Part shown: in pieces, positions 26,477-34,846 of the stretch | Layout: each line of letters begins with the position of its first letter | Numbering within the stretch: the stretch's first letter is position 1 | NCBI GenBank assembly: GCA_039028695.1 | Contig: JBCCHN010000035.1 | Span: 1 to 44,645, forward strand | Direction of reading: 5' to 3' | Length of the DNA stretch: 44,645 nt | Origin: JANQKX01 sp039028695 | GTDB lineage: Bacteria > Pseudomonadota > Alphaproteobacteria > Kiloniellales > Kiloniellaceae | Made by a program: the position numbers and the translations under genes | The notes under the pieces: generated by a model | Seen by the model: the letters and a program-made list of their open reading frames with translations, nothing else | Told to the model about the DNA's origin: nothing | Databases searched by the model: none

Positions 26477-27364
26477 ATGTCAGGTCCCATGTTTCAGGGC
26501 TCGATCCCTGCGCTCATCACGCCCTTTCGTAATGGTGAGGTCGATGAAGCGGCCTTTAAGGCTTTTGTGGAATGGCAGATCGAAGAGGGTAGCGATGCCT
26601 TGGTTTCCTGCGGCACCACCGGCGAATCGCCTACTTTGAGCCATGACGAGGACATGCAGGTCACATCCCTTTGTGTCGAGGTGGCGAGCGGCCGGGTGCC
26701 GGTCATCGCGGGAACGGGCTCAAACAACACCGCCGAAGCGATCCGGCTGACCGCCCATGCCAAGTCGGTTGGCGCGAACGCGGCTTTAATCGTTACACCT
26801 TATTATAATAAGCCCACCCAAGAAGGACTCTACCAACACTTTAAGACAATTCATGATGCAGTTGATATTCCTATTATAATTTATAACATTCCGGGGCGCT
26901 GTATTGTGGATATGTCGGTGGCAACGATGGCACGCTTGGCTCAGCTGCCGCGAATCGTTGGGGTGAAGGACGCTACTGCGGATCCCAAGCGACCCATGCT
27001 GACCCTAATGGAAATCGGTGCAAAATTCGTCCAACTCAGCGGCGAGGACGCCACTGTTGTGCCGTTCCTCAGCATGGGCGGCCATGGGTGTATTTCGGTG
27101 ACCGCAAATGTCGCACCCCGCTTGTGCGCCCAGCTTCACCGGGCTTGGCGAAGCGGTGATTTTGGCACCGTGCATGATATCAACCAGCGGCTTATGCCCT
27201 TACATGAAGCCCTGTTTGCGGAATCCAGCCCGGGGCCGGTCAAATATGCTGCCAGTTTGTTGGGGCACTGCGACAGTGAAACCCGTTTGCCCTTGGTCGC
27301 CATTACCGAATCCACACGCGAACGGGTTCGGGATGCCATGGTGCATGCGGGTCTTCTGAACTAA
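26477..27364 (+). CDS. dapA: 4-hydroxy-tetrahydrodipicolinate synthase
   Basis: 295-aa class I aldolase (EC 4.3.3.7). Schiff-base K164 lies in VGVKDATAD, Y136 in YNIPGR, with the CGTTGESPTL motif (45-54, Thr47/48) and Y110. It condenses pyruvate with aspartate semialdehyde in the lysine/diaminopimelate pathway. The ATG at 26477, with AGAGGAA eight to ten bases upstream, is preferred over an in-frame start at 26429 whose leader is not family-like. smpB starts 25 bp downstream, so the two are probably co-transcribed. Confidence 0.97.
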   Translation: MSGPMFQGSIPALITPFRNGEVDEAAFKAFVEWQIEEGSDALVSCGTTGESPTLSHDEDMQVTSLCVEVASGRVPVIAGTGSNNTAEAIRLTAHAKSVGANAALIVTPYYNKPTQEGLYQHFKTIHDAVDIPIIIYNIPGRCIVDMSVATMARLAQLPRIVGVKDATADPKRPMLTLMEIGAKFVQLSGEDATVVPFLSMGGHGCISVTANVAPRLCAQLHRAWRSGDFGTVHDINQRLMPLHEALFAESSPGPVKYAASLLGHCDSETRLPLVAITESTRERVRDAMVHAGLLN

Positions 27365-27389
27365 TTATAGCGTAACAAAGAGGATAGGG

Positions 27390-27854
27390 ATGGCGCCGGG
27401 CGCGAAAAAGCTCGTGGCCCAAAACCGTCGGGCACGGCACGACTATTTTATTGAGGAGACCCTTGAGGCTGGCTTGGTCCTAACTGGTAGCGAGGTAAAA
27501 TCTCTGCGCCTGGGGCGGGGCTCAATTGCCGAGGCATACGTGGCTGAAAAGAGTGGGGAACTCTATTTGCAAGGCGCGCACATCCCTGAGTACGAGGGGG
27601 CCAATCGTTTCAATCACGAGCCCCGGCGCCTTCGCAAATTGCTGCTGCATCGTCGCGAGTTAGGTCGCTTGTCCGGCCAAGTGCGTCGGCAGGGCTATAC
27701 GATTGTGCCCCTGGAGATTTATTTCAATGGACGCGGTATCGCCAAGACTCTGCTGGGACTGGCTCAGGGCAAACGCAAGGTAGACAAGCGGCAAACCGTA
27801 AAGGCGCGCGATTGGGACAGACAACGGGCCCGCCTTATGCGTGACCGCGGATAA
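27390..27854 (+). CDS. smpB: SsrA-binding protein
   Basis: 154 aa; a full-length SmpB. It begins KKLVAQNRRARHDYFIEET and contains GLVLTGSEVKSLR and the oligonucleotide-binding core RFNHEPRRLRKLLLHR. It ends in the basic tail GKRKVDKRQTVKARDWDRQRARLMR that mimics mRNA in the ribosome. It partners with tmRNA in trans-translation; ssrA itself was not seen in this window. ATG with AGAGG about ten bases before. It converges on the uracil-DNA glycosylase gene, with a 7-bp stem (27864-27870/27887-27893) spanning the junction. Confidence 0.97.
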   Translation: MAPGAKKLVAQNRRARHDYFIEETLEAGLVLTGSEVKSLRLGRGSIAEAYVAEKSGELYLQGAHIPEYEGANRFNHEPRRLRKLLLHRRELGRLSGQVRRQGYTIVPLEIYFNGRGIAKTLLGLAQGKRKVDKRQTVKARDWDRQRARLMRDRG

Positions 27855-27863
27855 GCACTCTTT

Positions 27864-27893
27864 CGAGAACCCTTATTTCCGATTCAGTTCTCG
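27864..27893. terminator. Possible bidirectional hairpin at a convergent junction
   Basis: CGAGAAC (27864-27870) pairs with GTTCTCG (27887-27893) around a 16-nt loop, just after smpB and overlapping the last codons of the converging gene. There is no clear U-run, so this is only a weak terminator candidate. Confidence 0.25.
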
Positions 27894-28553
27894 TCGGACC
27901 TTCTGGAACACCGCTTCGAACATGTCCGTTGTAAGGCGCCCCGTATTGGTGTTGTAGCGTGAGCAGTGATAGCTATCGATCAATACCAAATGATCCGATA
28001 GGCGGTGGGAAGCATTATGCCCGAAGGCAAAGGCACTTTTTTTGAACCCCAGGGCGCTGAGCACCGCTCCATGTGAGATTCCGCCCAGGCTGACAATGAC
28101 CTGGAGGTTTGGCATGGCTTGTAGATCGGATTCTAGGAAGCCCATACAGGTGCGAATTTCTGCCGTGGTGGGCTTGTTTTCCGGCGGAACGCAGCGAACC
28201 GCGTTGGTGATGCGGCAATCCCTCAACCGGAGGCCATCGTCTGGTCGACGATCATAGGGGCCGTCCGCAAATGAGAACTTTTGAAGCGTCGCATAGAGCA
28301 GGTCACCGGCGTAATCGCCGGTAAAAGGTCGGCCTGTTTGATTGGCCCCCTTCAGACCGGGCGCCAGACCGACGATCAAAAGGCGCGCGTCCAAGGTGCC
28401 GAAGGCGGGGACCGGCGCGTTAAAAAAGGCCGGATAGGCCTCCTGGTTTTGATGTCGAAATTCGAGCAAACGCGGACAAAGAGGGCAGTCGAGGGTTGGA
28501 CCGCTCGGCCCTATCTTCGGTGCATCGGCGGTTGTTAATGGAAACGGCGGCAC
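27873..28553 (-). CDS. Family 4/5 iron-sulfur uracil-DNA glycosylase
   Basis: 226 aa. The four likely [4Fe-4S] cysteines are C23 and C26 (CPLC), C121 (NAVRCVPPENKP) and C136 (TCMGF). Motif A is GLAPGLKGANQTGRPFTGD (62-80), which resembles UdgB (family 5): no Asp/Asn activates water at the usual family 1 position. Motif B is SYHCSRYNTNTGRLT (194-208) with H196. It removes uracil and possibly other deaminated bases. GTG start at 28553; no alternative start precedes the first cysteine pair. UdgB is more likely than family 4, judged from motif A. Confidence 0.85.
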   Translation of the reverse strand: MPPFPLTTADAPKIGPSGPTLDCPLCPRLLEFRHQNQEAYPAFFNAPVPAFGTLDARLLIVGLAPGLKGANQTGRPFTGDYAGDLLYATLQKFSFADGPYDRRPDDGLRLRDCRITNAVRCVPPENKPTTAEIRTCMGFLESDLQAMPNLQVIVSLGGISHGAVLSALGFKKSAFAFGHNASHRLSDHLVLIDSYHCSRYNTNTGRLTTDMFEAVFQKVRRELNRK

Positions 28554-28621
28554 GATTTGGCGAACTCAGTCCGAAGCATACAGTTGGTTGTGGGCCGACT
28601 TAGGATCTAGCGGCCGGAAAT

Positions 28622-29269
28622 TCAGCGCCTTTCGTAGGCAGGCTCATCTTCGTAGAAATCTTCCTCGTCTTCGAAGTCGTCCTCATCATCCAGGTCTTCA
28701 TCTTCTCGCGTATCGGCTTGAGGGGGACGTTGGTTTTCCGGCATCTCGCGCGTGACCTTGTCGCGTAGCCCGGAAAGGTCCACGAAAACATCGGCCTGCC
28801 GACGCAACTCGTCGGCGATCATGGCGGGCTGCGAACGCAGAGTAGAAATAACGGTGACCCTAACGCCGCGGCGCTGAACGGCCTCAACCAAACGTCGGAA
28901 GTCGCCATCCCCAGAAAAGAGCACGATATGTTCCAGATGATCGGACATCTCCATCACGTCGATGGCCAACTCGATGTCCATGTTCCCCTTGATTTTGCGT
29001 CGACCGGTGGCGTCGGTGAACTCCTTGGTGGGCTTGGTCACCATGGTATAGCCATTGTAATCGAGCCAATCCACAAGGGGTCGAATGGGCGAATATTCCT
29101 GATCTTCCACTAGGGCCGTGTAATAAAAGGCGCGCACCAAGTTACATTGAGCGGAAAAGAAGTCTTGTAATCTTTTATAATCAATGTCGAAGCCAAGGGC
29201 CCGCGCGGTCGCGTAAAGATTCGCGCCGTCAATAAATAGCGCGACACGCTCTTGTGGATAGAATTTCAT
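28622..29269 (-). CDS. NYN-domain (LabA/DUF88) PIN-like protein with acidic tail
   Basis: 215 aa. The NYN/PIN-like fold begins ALFIDGANLY (D14) and continues with KGNMDIELAID (D98, D104) and LFSGDGDF (D121, D123), a set of acidic residues consistent with a metal-dependent RNase active site. The last 35 residues are almost entirely Asp/Glu (EDLDDEDDFEDEED core), a probable disordered tail. Proteins of this family (LabA, MARF1-like) are linked to RNA turnover; the substrate here is unknown. ATG at 29269 with AGAGAGG upstream. The gene diverges from folK across 191 bp. Confidence 0.88.
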   Translation of the reverse strand: MKFYPQERVALFIDGANLYATARALGFDIDYKRLQDFFSAQCNLVRAFYYTALVEDQEYSPIRPLVDWLDYNGYTMVTKPTKEFTDATGRRKIKGNMDIELAIDVMEMSDHLEHIVLFSGDGDFRRLVEAVQRRGVRVTVISTLRSQPAMIADELRRQADVFVDLSGLRDKVTREMPENQRPPQADTREDEDLDDEDDFEDEEDFYEDEPAYERR

Positions 29270-29460
29270 GAAATGCCTCTCTCAATTATTTTTTTTCTGG
29301 TTTTAGTTATTTTGTTGCACCAATACCCGATATCTTATGGTGCGCCAAGACGCCTTAACAAGAAAATCACTTATCTCAGTAATTTCTGGTCTTAATATTT
29401 TCTGGATGCAAGCCGCGGTCACGTTATTGTGGCCGGGCAGGCACCGGAGATTATATCGAG

Positions 29461-29982
29461 ATGATTTTTATTGGACTAGGGGCAAATTTACCGACGGAGG
29501 AATTTGGCAGTCCCCGGCAAACACTGGAAGCGGCACTCGATGATTTAGGTCGACAGGGGATCTCATTGGAAGCCCTATCCGGTTGGTATCGGACGGCTCC
29601 GGTGCCGGCTTCGGACCAGCCGTGGTTTGTAAACGCCGTGGCTCGAGTGAAATGCCAATTAGGGCCGGAGGATCTCTTAACACGCCTGCACGACGTTGAA
29701 GCTAGGTTCGGCCGGATAAGAGCAGAGAGAAATGGCCCTCGCGTCATCGATTTGGATCTATTGGCCTACCAAGGCCTGGTGTCTTCCGCGTCGGGTGGGG
29801 TCCAGCTGCCCCATCCGCGGCTGGCGGAGCGGGCCTTTGTGGTTTGGCCTCTCTGCGATATCGCGCCAGACTGGCACCATCCCGTAACTGGACAAACTTG
29901 CGGCGAAATGAAAGCGGCCCTTTCAACCACGCTTTTAAAGAACCAGCAAATCGAAAAGATCACGGGGGAAGCTATTGATTGA
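29461..29982 (+). CDS. folK: 2-amino-4-hydroxy-6-hydroxymethyldihydropteridine diphosphokinase
   Basis: 173-aa HPPK (EC 2.7.6.3). It starts IFIGLGANL, with YRTAPVPASDQPWFVNAVARV (pterin-binding loop), the ATP-binding segment ERNGPRVIDLDLL (metal-binding Asp pair) and LPHPRLAERAFVVWPL near the end. It transfers pyrophosphate from ATP in folate synthesis. ATG at 29461 with GGAG about 11 bases upstream. It precedes rpoZ by 124 bp, which contain a separate promoter candidate. Confidence 0.95.
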   Translation: MIFIGLGANLPTEEFGSPRQTLEAALDDLGRQGISLEALSGWYRTAPVPASDQPWFVNAVARVKCQLGPEDLLTRLHDVEARFGRIRAERNGPRVIDLDLLAYQGLVSSASGGVQLPHPRLAERAFVVWPLCDIAPDWHHPVTGQTCGEMKAALSTTLLKNQQIEKITGEAID

Positions 29983-30019
29983 TAGGGCTTTCTACCCACA
30001 TTAGCGAATGGCAAAAGCC

Positions 30020-30048
30020 TTGCGTAGCGGGTCTTTGGCTCCTATAGT
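30020..30048 (+). promoter_or_regulatory. Sigma-70-type promoter candidate for rpoZ
   Basis: TTGCGT (30020-30025), a 17-bp spacer, then TATAGT (30043-30048). The predicted start is near 30055, a leader of about 52 nt before rpoZ. Two of six bases differ from consensus in the -35 and one in the -10. Confidence 0.45.
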
Positions 30049-30106
30049 CGGCGCCGTTGCGAATCCTCTTAGCAGCATCCCTTTATTTTCAAGGAGTTAG
30101 AGCGAA

Positions 30107-30547
30107 ATGGCCCGCGTGACCGTTGAAGATTGCGTCATCAAAATTCCCAATCGCTTTGATCTGGTGATGAAAGCGGCGCAGAGGGCCCGCGATATTTCGG
30201 CCGGGGCGGCATTGACCATCGACCGGGATGACGACAAAAACCCGGTTGTGGCCTTGAGGGAAATCGCCGATGAGACCGTCAACTTGGACGAGCTTCAGGA
30301 CTCCTTGATTACCGGCATGCAAAAGCACGTCGAGTCCGATGAACCTGAAGAAGATCTTTTGGATGGCGAGCTTCCAACCCTTTCCGCCGACCAGGGCGAG
30401 GCGGCTGCCACGAATGAAGAGGCGACGGGCGACGAGGCGACCAGTGAGGCCGGCGCGTCGGAGGAAGCAACGCCGGGTGAGGGGGTTATCGGTGAAGCGC
30501 CGTCCACACCCTCGGTTTTGTACGAAGACGTGGATCTTCGCGACTAG
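30107..30547 (+). CDS. rpoZ: RNA polymerase omega subunit
   Basis: 146 aa. The N-terminal domain MARVTVEDCV-KIPNRFDLVMKAAQRARDISAG and DDKNPVVALREIA are standard for alphaproteobacterial omega. The folded part is about 65 residues; after it comes a tail rich in Glu, Ala, Gly and Thr (about 90-146) with short EEAT/EATS-like repeats. The start is fixed by AAGGAG ten bases upstream of the ATG. It acts as chaperone and assembly factor for RNA polymerase beta'. It precedes rsh, as in many alphaproteobacteria; the 188-bp gap has a palindrome. Confidence 0.95.
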   Translation: MARVTVEDCVIKIPNRFDLVMKAAQRARDISAGAALTIDRDDDKNPVVALREIADETVNLDELQDSLITGMQKHVESDEPEEDLLDGELPTLSADQGEAAATNEEATGDEATSEAGASEEATPGEGVIGEAPSTPSVLYEDVDLRD

Positions 30548-30609
30548 GGCATTTGGGCGATTGGCGGCAGTTCAGGTCGACCCCACCGGCGCGCCCGTGG
30601 CTCATCTCC

Positions 30610-30624
30610 AAAATACAGTATTTT
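30610..30624. repeat. 15-bp palindrome upstream of rsh
   Basis: AAAATACAGTATTTT is a perfect 7-bp inverted repeat around one base. It resembles the enhancer candidate upstream of the ABC importer (AAAATGC-G-GCATTTT). It may be an operator; the remaining 30625-30735 shows nothing clear. Confidence 0.3.
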
Positions 30625-30735
30625 CTTATGGTTAACGGCCGCTTTGGCCGGTGATCCTGCCTTGGCGCGAGCCGATTCTCGATTTATGCTCATGTCCTAA
30701 GGAGTTGCAAAAGGCACTCGGGACAGTAGAGCGCG

Positions 30736-32880
30736 ATGATTCGCCAATTTGAACTTGTGGAACGGGTCAAATCCTACGACGCCAACGCGGACGAGGATGC
30801 TCTCAACCGCGCCTATGTCTATGCGATGAAAATGCATGGGTCGCAAAAGCGGGCCTCCGGCGATCCCTATTTTTCCCACCCTATCGAGGTTGCGGGGATT
30901 CTAACGGACCTCAAGTTGGATGATTCCTCGATCATCACGGCCCTTTTGCATGATGTTGTGGAGGACACGGAAGGGTCTCTAGAAGACATCGAGGGCATGT
31001 TCGGCATGGATATCGCGCGTTTGGTCGACGGGGTGACCAAGCTGGGGCGGTTGGAGCTGCAATCGGAAGAAACCAAGAATGCGGAAAACTTCCGCAAACT
31101 CCTGGTCGCCATGTCCAATGATATCCGGGTGCTCTTGGTCAAGCTGGCCGACCGGCTTCACAATATGCAGACATTGCATTTCATTAAATCCGAAGAAAAA
31201 CGCCGACGCATTGCCCGCGAGACCATGGAAATCTACGCACCGCTGGCCGAGCGCATTGGAATGCAGCGCTTTCGCGACGAATTGGAAGATTTAGCCTTTG
31301 CCCAGCTCAATCCCGAGGGAAGGGAATCCATTGAAGCGCGTTTGGCCTTTCTAAAAGGGCAGGGCGAAGATTTGCCCCGGCGCATCATCGAGGCCCTGAA
31401 TAAGAAATTGCGGGACGGCGGGCTGAGTGCCCAGGTGACCGGCCGCATGAAGCGGCCCTATTCCATATGGCGCAAGATGCAGCGCAAGAACATCGCCTTT
31501 GAACAGCTGTCCGACATCATGGCTTTTCGAGTAGAAGTCGACACAATCGGCGAGTGTTATCAAACCCTGGGTATAATTCACGGCTCCTATTCCGTGGTGC
31601 CTGGCCGCTTCAAGGACTACATATCCACTCCAAAGCCAAACGGTTATCAATCGATCCACAGCACGGTCATCGGCCCGGAACGCCAGCGCATTGAGGTGCA
31701 AATCCGCACCAACGAAATGCACCAGGTGGCGGAATTGGGCGTAGCGGCGCACTGGCTGTATAAGGAGGGGGCCCGCAACATTGAGGGGCGGCAATACCGC
31801 TGGATTAGAGAGCTTTTAGACATCCTGGATCATGCGTCGAGTCCTGAGGAATTTCTCGAACATACCAAGCTGGAAATGTTCCATGACGAGGTGTTTTGTT
31901 TTACGCCCAAGGGCGCAGTGATTGCCCTGCCGAGCGGCGCCTCTCCCATAGATTTTGCCTACGCGGTTCATTCCGAAGTCGGTGATACCTGTGTGGGGGC
32001 CAAGGTCAATGGACGCCTCGTACAGTTGCGAACCCAGCTCCAAAACGGGGACCAGGTAGAAATTCTAACCTCCAAGGCGCAAACACCGTCGCCGGACTGG
32101 GAGCAGTACGTGGTGAGCGGCAAGGCCAAGGCTCGCCTGCGCCGATTTGTCCGCGTCAAGGAGCGGGAGCAATACGAAGAACTGGGTCGACAGATGTTGC
32201 AAAAAGCCTTTCGCCAGGAAGGCTACTCTTACACGGAAAAGGCCCTGGAAGGTGTTTTGAAAAAATTCAAATGCCCTTCCGTAACGGACCTTCATATTTC
32301 CGTCGGGCAGGGGCATCAAACCGCCAAGCAGGTTGTGTTGGCCGTTTACCCCGGTGCGAAGGATGAAAACCGGACCGCCAAGGTGGTTCCGCTTGCCAAA
32401 GGGCGCAAGACCAAGGGGCGCGCGGAAGATACGGTTGTCCCCATCAAGGGGCTTATCCCCGGCATGGCGGTACATTACGCGCAATGTTGCCATCCTTTGC
32501 CGGGCGATCGCATCGTCGGCATTGTCACCACCGGCAAGGGAGTCACGTTGCATACCATCGACTGCGAGACTTTGGAGAACTTTCAAGATACTCCCGAGCG
32601 CTGGGTGGATGTATCCTGGGAGGTAGCGGAAGGACAAGAGGCGCATACAGGGCGCCTTCACTTGGTAGTGGCCAATGAACCCGGCTGCCTGGGCAGCCTT
32701 TCGACCATCATCGGGAAAAATCATGGCAATATTAGTAACTTGAAAATTACCAACCGTTCGCTGGACTTTTTTGAAATGTTGATCGACGTTGAGGTTATGG
32801 ATGTTAAACATCTATCAAATATAATTGCCGCTTTACGCACCATGCCGGTGATTACGTCGGTAGATCGGGCGCGTGGGTAA
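30736..32880 (+). CDS. rsh: Bifunctional (p)ppGpp synthetase/hydrolase (Rsh/SpoT)
   Basis: 714 aa, full length. The N-terminal HD hydrolase has H48 and HD (H72/D73) in LLHDVVEDT. The synthetase includes the RFKD (RXKD) motif expected of bifunctional enzymes and YQSIHSTVIGP. A TGS domain follows (about 390-450), then a helical/zinc-finger region (QCCHPLPGD) and a C-terminal ACT domain. It makes and degrades ppGpp to control the stringent response. ATG at 30736 has only a weak ribosome-binding site. It overlaps the longest reading of the DUF2062 gene by a few bases. Confidence 0.96.
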   Translation: MIRQFELVERVKSYDANADEDALNRAYVYAMKMHGSQKRASGDPYFSHPIEVAGILTDLKLDDSSIITALLHDVVEDTEGSLEDIEGMFGMDIARLVDGVTKLGRLELQSEETKNAENFRKLLVAMSNDIRVLLVKLADRLHNMQTLHFIKSEEKRRRIARETMEIYAPLAERIGMQRFRDELEDLAFAQLNPEGRESIEARLAFLKGQGEDLPRRIIEALNKKLRDGGLSAQVTGRMKRPYSIWRKMQRKNIAFEQLSDIMAFRVEVDTIGECYQTLGIIHGSYSVVPGRFKDYISTPKPNGYQSIHSTVIGPERQRIEVQIRTNEMHQVAELGVAAHWLYKEGARNIEGRQYRWIRELLDILDHASSPEEFLEHTKLEMFHDEVFCFTPKGAVIALPSGASPIDFAYAVHSEVGDTCVGAKVNGRLVQLRTQLQNGDQVEILTSKAQTPSPDWEQYVVSGKAKARLRRFVRVKEREQYEELGRQMLQKAFRQEGYSYTEKALEGVLKKFKCPSVTDLHISVGQGHQTAKQVVLAVYPGAKDENRTAKVVPLAKGRKTKGRAEDTVVPIKGLIPGMAVHYAQCCHPLPGDRIVGIVTTGKGVTLHTIDCETLENFQDTPERWVDVSWEVAEGQEAHTGRLHLVVANEPGCLGSLSTIIGKNHGNISNLKITNRSLDFFEMLIDVEVMDVKHLSNIIAALRTMPVITSVDRARG

Positions 32881-32917
32881 CGGCAGATTTGAGCAGAGTA
32901 GGCGGGTTCAATTAGGA

Positions 32918-33589
32918 ATGTTTAGTCGGCGCAATCCGCTCCCGATGATCAAGAAGATTGGCCTCTTGCTATGGCCATCGGGTGGGTGGCGTCGCCAAGC
33001 CGCTTATCTGGGGCATCGATTGCGGCGCCTTCCTGGAACGCCGACCAAAATTGCCATGGGTTTCGCCTGTGGGGCCGCAGTTTCCTTCACCCCTTTTGTG
33101 GGCTTACACTTCATCATGGCGGCCGCCCTGGCTTACCCCATGAGAGCCAATATTATCGCCTCGGCCGTGGGCACGGCGGTGGGTAATCCTTGGACCTTTC
33201 CCTTTATTTGGATCCTGATCTATCGCACGGGCGCTTGGATGATGGGCGTGGATCATGCAACGGCTCTACCTGATGATATTAGCCTCGCCTACCTATGGGA
33301 TCATCTTTGGGATGTTTTCGTGCCGGCTGTGGTGGGCGGGGTTCCCTGGGCAATCGTGGCCTGGTTCTTGGCTTTCTTTCCGGTCAAACTTTTGGTCGAA
33401 AAATACCAGCGTAATCGTCGGAATAAGATGCGCCGTCTGGCCCGCCAGCACCGCATGAAAGCCCGCCTGGAAGTAGGTGAGGGCAAAGGCACGGATGCAA
33501 AGGTTTCGTCTAAGCCGACCGCGCCGGTTCAAGAGGCTCCAGTGGGGTCTGTTTCCGTTACAGCCGGCCATCAAACGCCTCAAAAATAA
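32918..33589 (+). CDS. DUF2062 membrane protein
   Basis: 223 aa. N-terminal FSRRNPLP and the sequence YLGHRLRRLPGTP plus GFACGAAVSFTPFVGLHF are the DUF2062 core. The AVGTAVGNPWTFPFIW helix and a third helix follow, then a basic C-terminal tail. The ATG at 32918 was chosen over a GTG at 32873 that would overlap rsh, because the DUF2062 family starts at this MFxRR segment. The function is unknown; the gene often lies near rsh/acpS in alphaproteobacteria. It sits between rsh and acpS. Confidence 0.88.
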   Translation: MFSRRNPLPMIKKIGLLLWPSGGWRRQAAYLGHRLRRLPGTPTKIAMGFACGAAVSFTPFVGLHFIMAAALAYPMRANIIASAVGTAVGNPWTFPFIWILIYRTGAWMMGVDHATALPDDISLAYLWDHLWDVFVPAVVGGVPWAIVAWFLAFFPVKLLVEKYQRNRRNKMRRLARQHRMKARLEVGEGKGTDAKVSSKPTAPVQEAPVGSVSVTAGHQTPQK

Positions 33590-33600
33590 GGAAAAACGGC

Positions 33601-34029
33601 GTGATCTTGGGAATCGGCAACGATTTGGTCTACATCAACCGCATCGAAAAAACCCTTGAGCGCTTCGGCGATCGCTTTGTGCAAAGGGTTTTTACCGAGG
33701 TCGAGCAGGCCAAATCCGATCGACGGGCTCAGCGTGCCGCCAGTTATGCTAAGCGCTTCGCGGCTAAGGAGGCCTGTGCCAAAGCCTTGGGAACGGGTGT
33801 GCCCCGAGCTGGGGTCCATTGGCGAGACCTGGGGGTGGTTAACCTGCCCAGCGGCCGTCCAACAATGGCGCTCACCGGTGGTGCGGCCAGGGTACTTGAA
33901 AAAATGACTCCGCCCGGGATGACGGTTCGCATTGACGTAACCCTCACAGACGACTATCCACTTGCCCAGGCCATTGTCATTATTTCCGCGGTGCCTGCAC
34001 CAGAACCAGGGGCCGCAGAATCAGCGTAA
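33601..34029 (+). CDS. acpS: Holo-[acyl-carrier-protein] synthase
   Basis: 142 aa. GTG start with AAGGAAAAAC upstream. It begins ILGIGNDLVYINRI (metal ligand D8) and has KRFAAKEACAKALGTG with E57. It transfers the 4'-phosphopantetheine arm from CoA to apo-ACP (EC 2.7.8.7). It is 11 bp after the DUF2062 gene and 37 bp before lepB, so it belongs to the same operon. Confidence 0.96.
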   Translation: MILGIGNDLVYINRIEKTLERFGDRFVQRVFTEVEQAKSDRRAQRAASYAKRFAAKEACAKALGTGVPRAGVHWRDLGVVNLPSGRPTMALTGGAARVLEKMTPPGMTVRIDVTLTDDYPLAQAIVIISAVPAPEPGAAESA

Positions 34030-34066
34030 AAAATTTAGGTTGCAATTTAAAATGATGGAAAACGGA

Positions 34067-34846
34067 ATGAACAAACCTGAACGCGATTCTGCCGATCAGG
34101 AAGAGGTGGAAGCTGAGAAATCAGGTAGCGCCTTTTGGGAAACCGTGCGGACCATCGTCTATGCCGTGCTCATCGCGTTGGTGGTGCGTACTTTTGCTTA
34201 CGAGCCATTCAACATTCCATCCGGATCCATGAAACCCACCTTGCTGGTGGGCGACTACCTTTTTGTCTCCAAATATGCCTACGGCTATAGCCGCTATTCC
34301 TTCCCCTTCAATTTTCCGCCATTTCAGGGGCGCGTCTTTGGGGACAAACCCGAGCAGGGGGATGTGGCGGTGTTTAAATTGCCGCGAGACAATAAAACCG
34401 ATTATATCAAGCGCATCATCGGTATGCCCGGTGACAAGATCCAGGTGGTCGAGGGGGTCTTGCACATTAACGGGCAAGCGGTAAAACGCGAAAAGGTGGA
34501 AATTCAGCTCACCAAAGACTATGCCGGTTTTCCCGTGACCATCACCCAGTATATCGAAACGCTGCCTAATGGCCGCACCCATTATATCTGGGAAGAAAGC
34601 GACAACGAGCGCTTTGACAACACGCCCATATATGAGGTGCCGCCGGGCCACTATTTTGCCATGGGGGACAATCGGGACCATAGCTTGGATAGCCGGGCTC
34701 GCGAGGTCAGCTATGTGCCTTATGAGAATTTGGTCGGTCGGGCGGGTGTGATCTTCTTTTCCCATAACAGCAGCGCTTCACTCTGGGAAATTTGGAAGTG
34801 GCCGCAGGCAATCCGCTTCGGCCGGATTGGTGATGTCGTTGAATAG
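34067..34846 (+). CDS. lepB: Signal peptidase I
   Basis: 259 aa. An acidic cytoplasmic N-terminus is followed by one helix (about 28-43), then IPSGSMKPTLLVGD with catalytic S54 and YIKRIIGMPGDK with the general-base K115. DNRDHSLDSR is the conserved box E. It cleaves signal peptides of Sec/Tat substrates. The start is ambiguous: ATGs at 34052, 34055 and 34067 are in frame; 34067 has GGA seven bases before it. The ORF from 33962 would overlap acpS and is not family-like. Confidence 0.93.
   Translation: MNKPERDSADQEEVEAEKSGSAFWETVRTIVYAVLIALVVRTFAYEPFNIPSGSMKPTLLVGDYLFVSKYAYGYSRYSFPFNFPPFQGRVFGDKPEQGDVAVFKLPRDNKTDYIKRIIGMPGDKIQVVEGVLHINGQAVKREKVEIQLTKDYAGFPVTITQYIETLPNGRTHYIWEESDNERFDNTPIYEVPPGHYFAMGDNRDHSLDSRAREVSYVPYENLVGRAGVIFFSHNSSASLWEIWKWPQAIRFGRIGDVVE

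Noticed and set aside
32065..32811. 248-aa minus-strand ORF inside rsh
   Set aside because: It is a shadow of the TGS/ACT-containing half of rsh and has no independent support.
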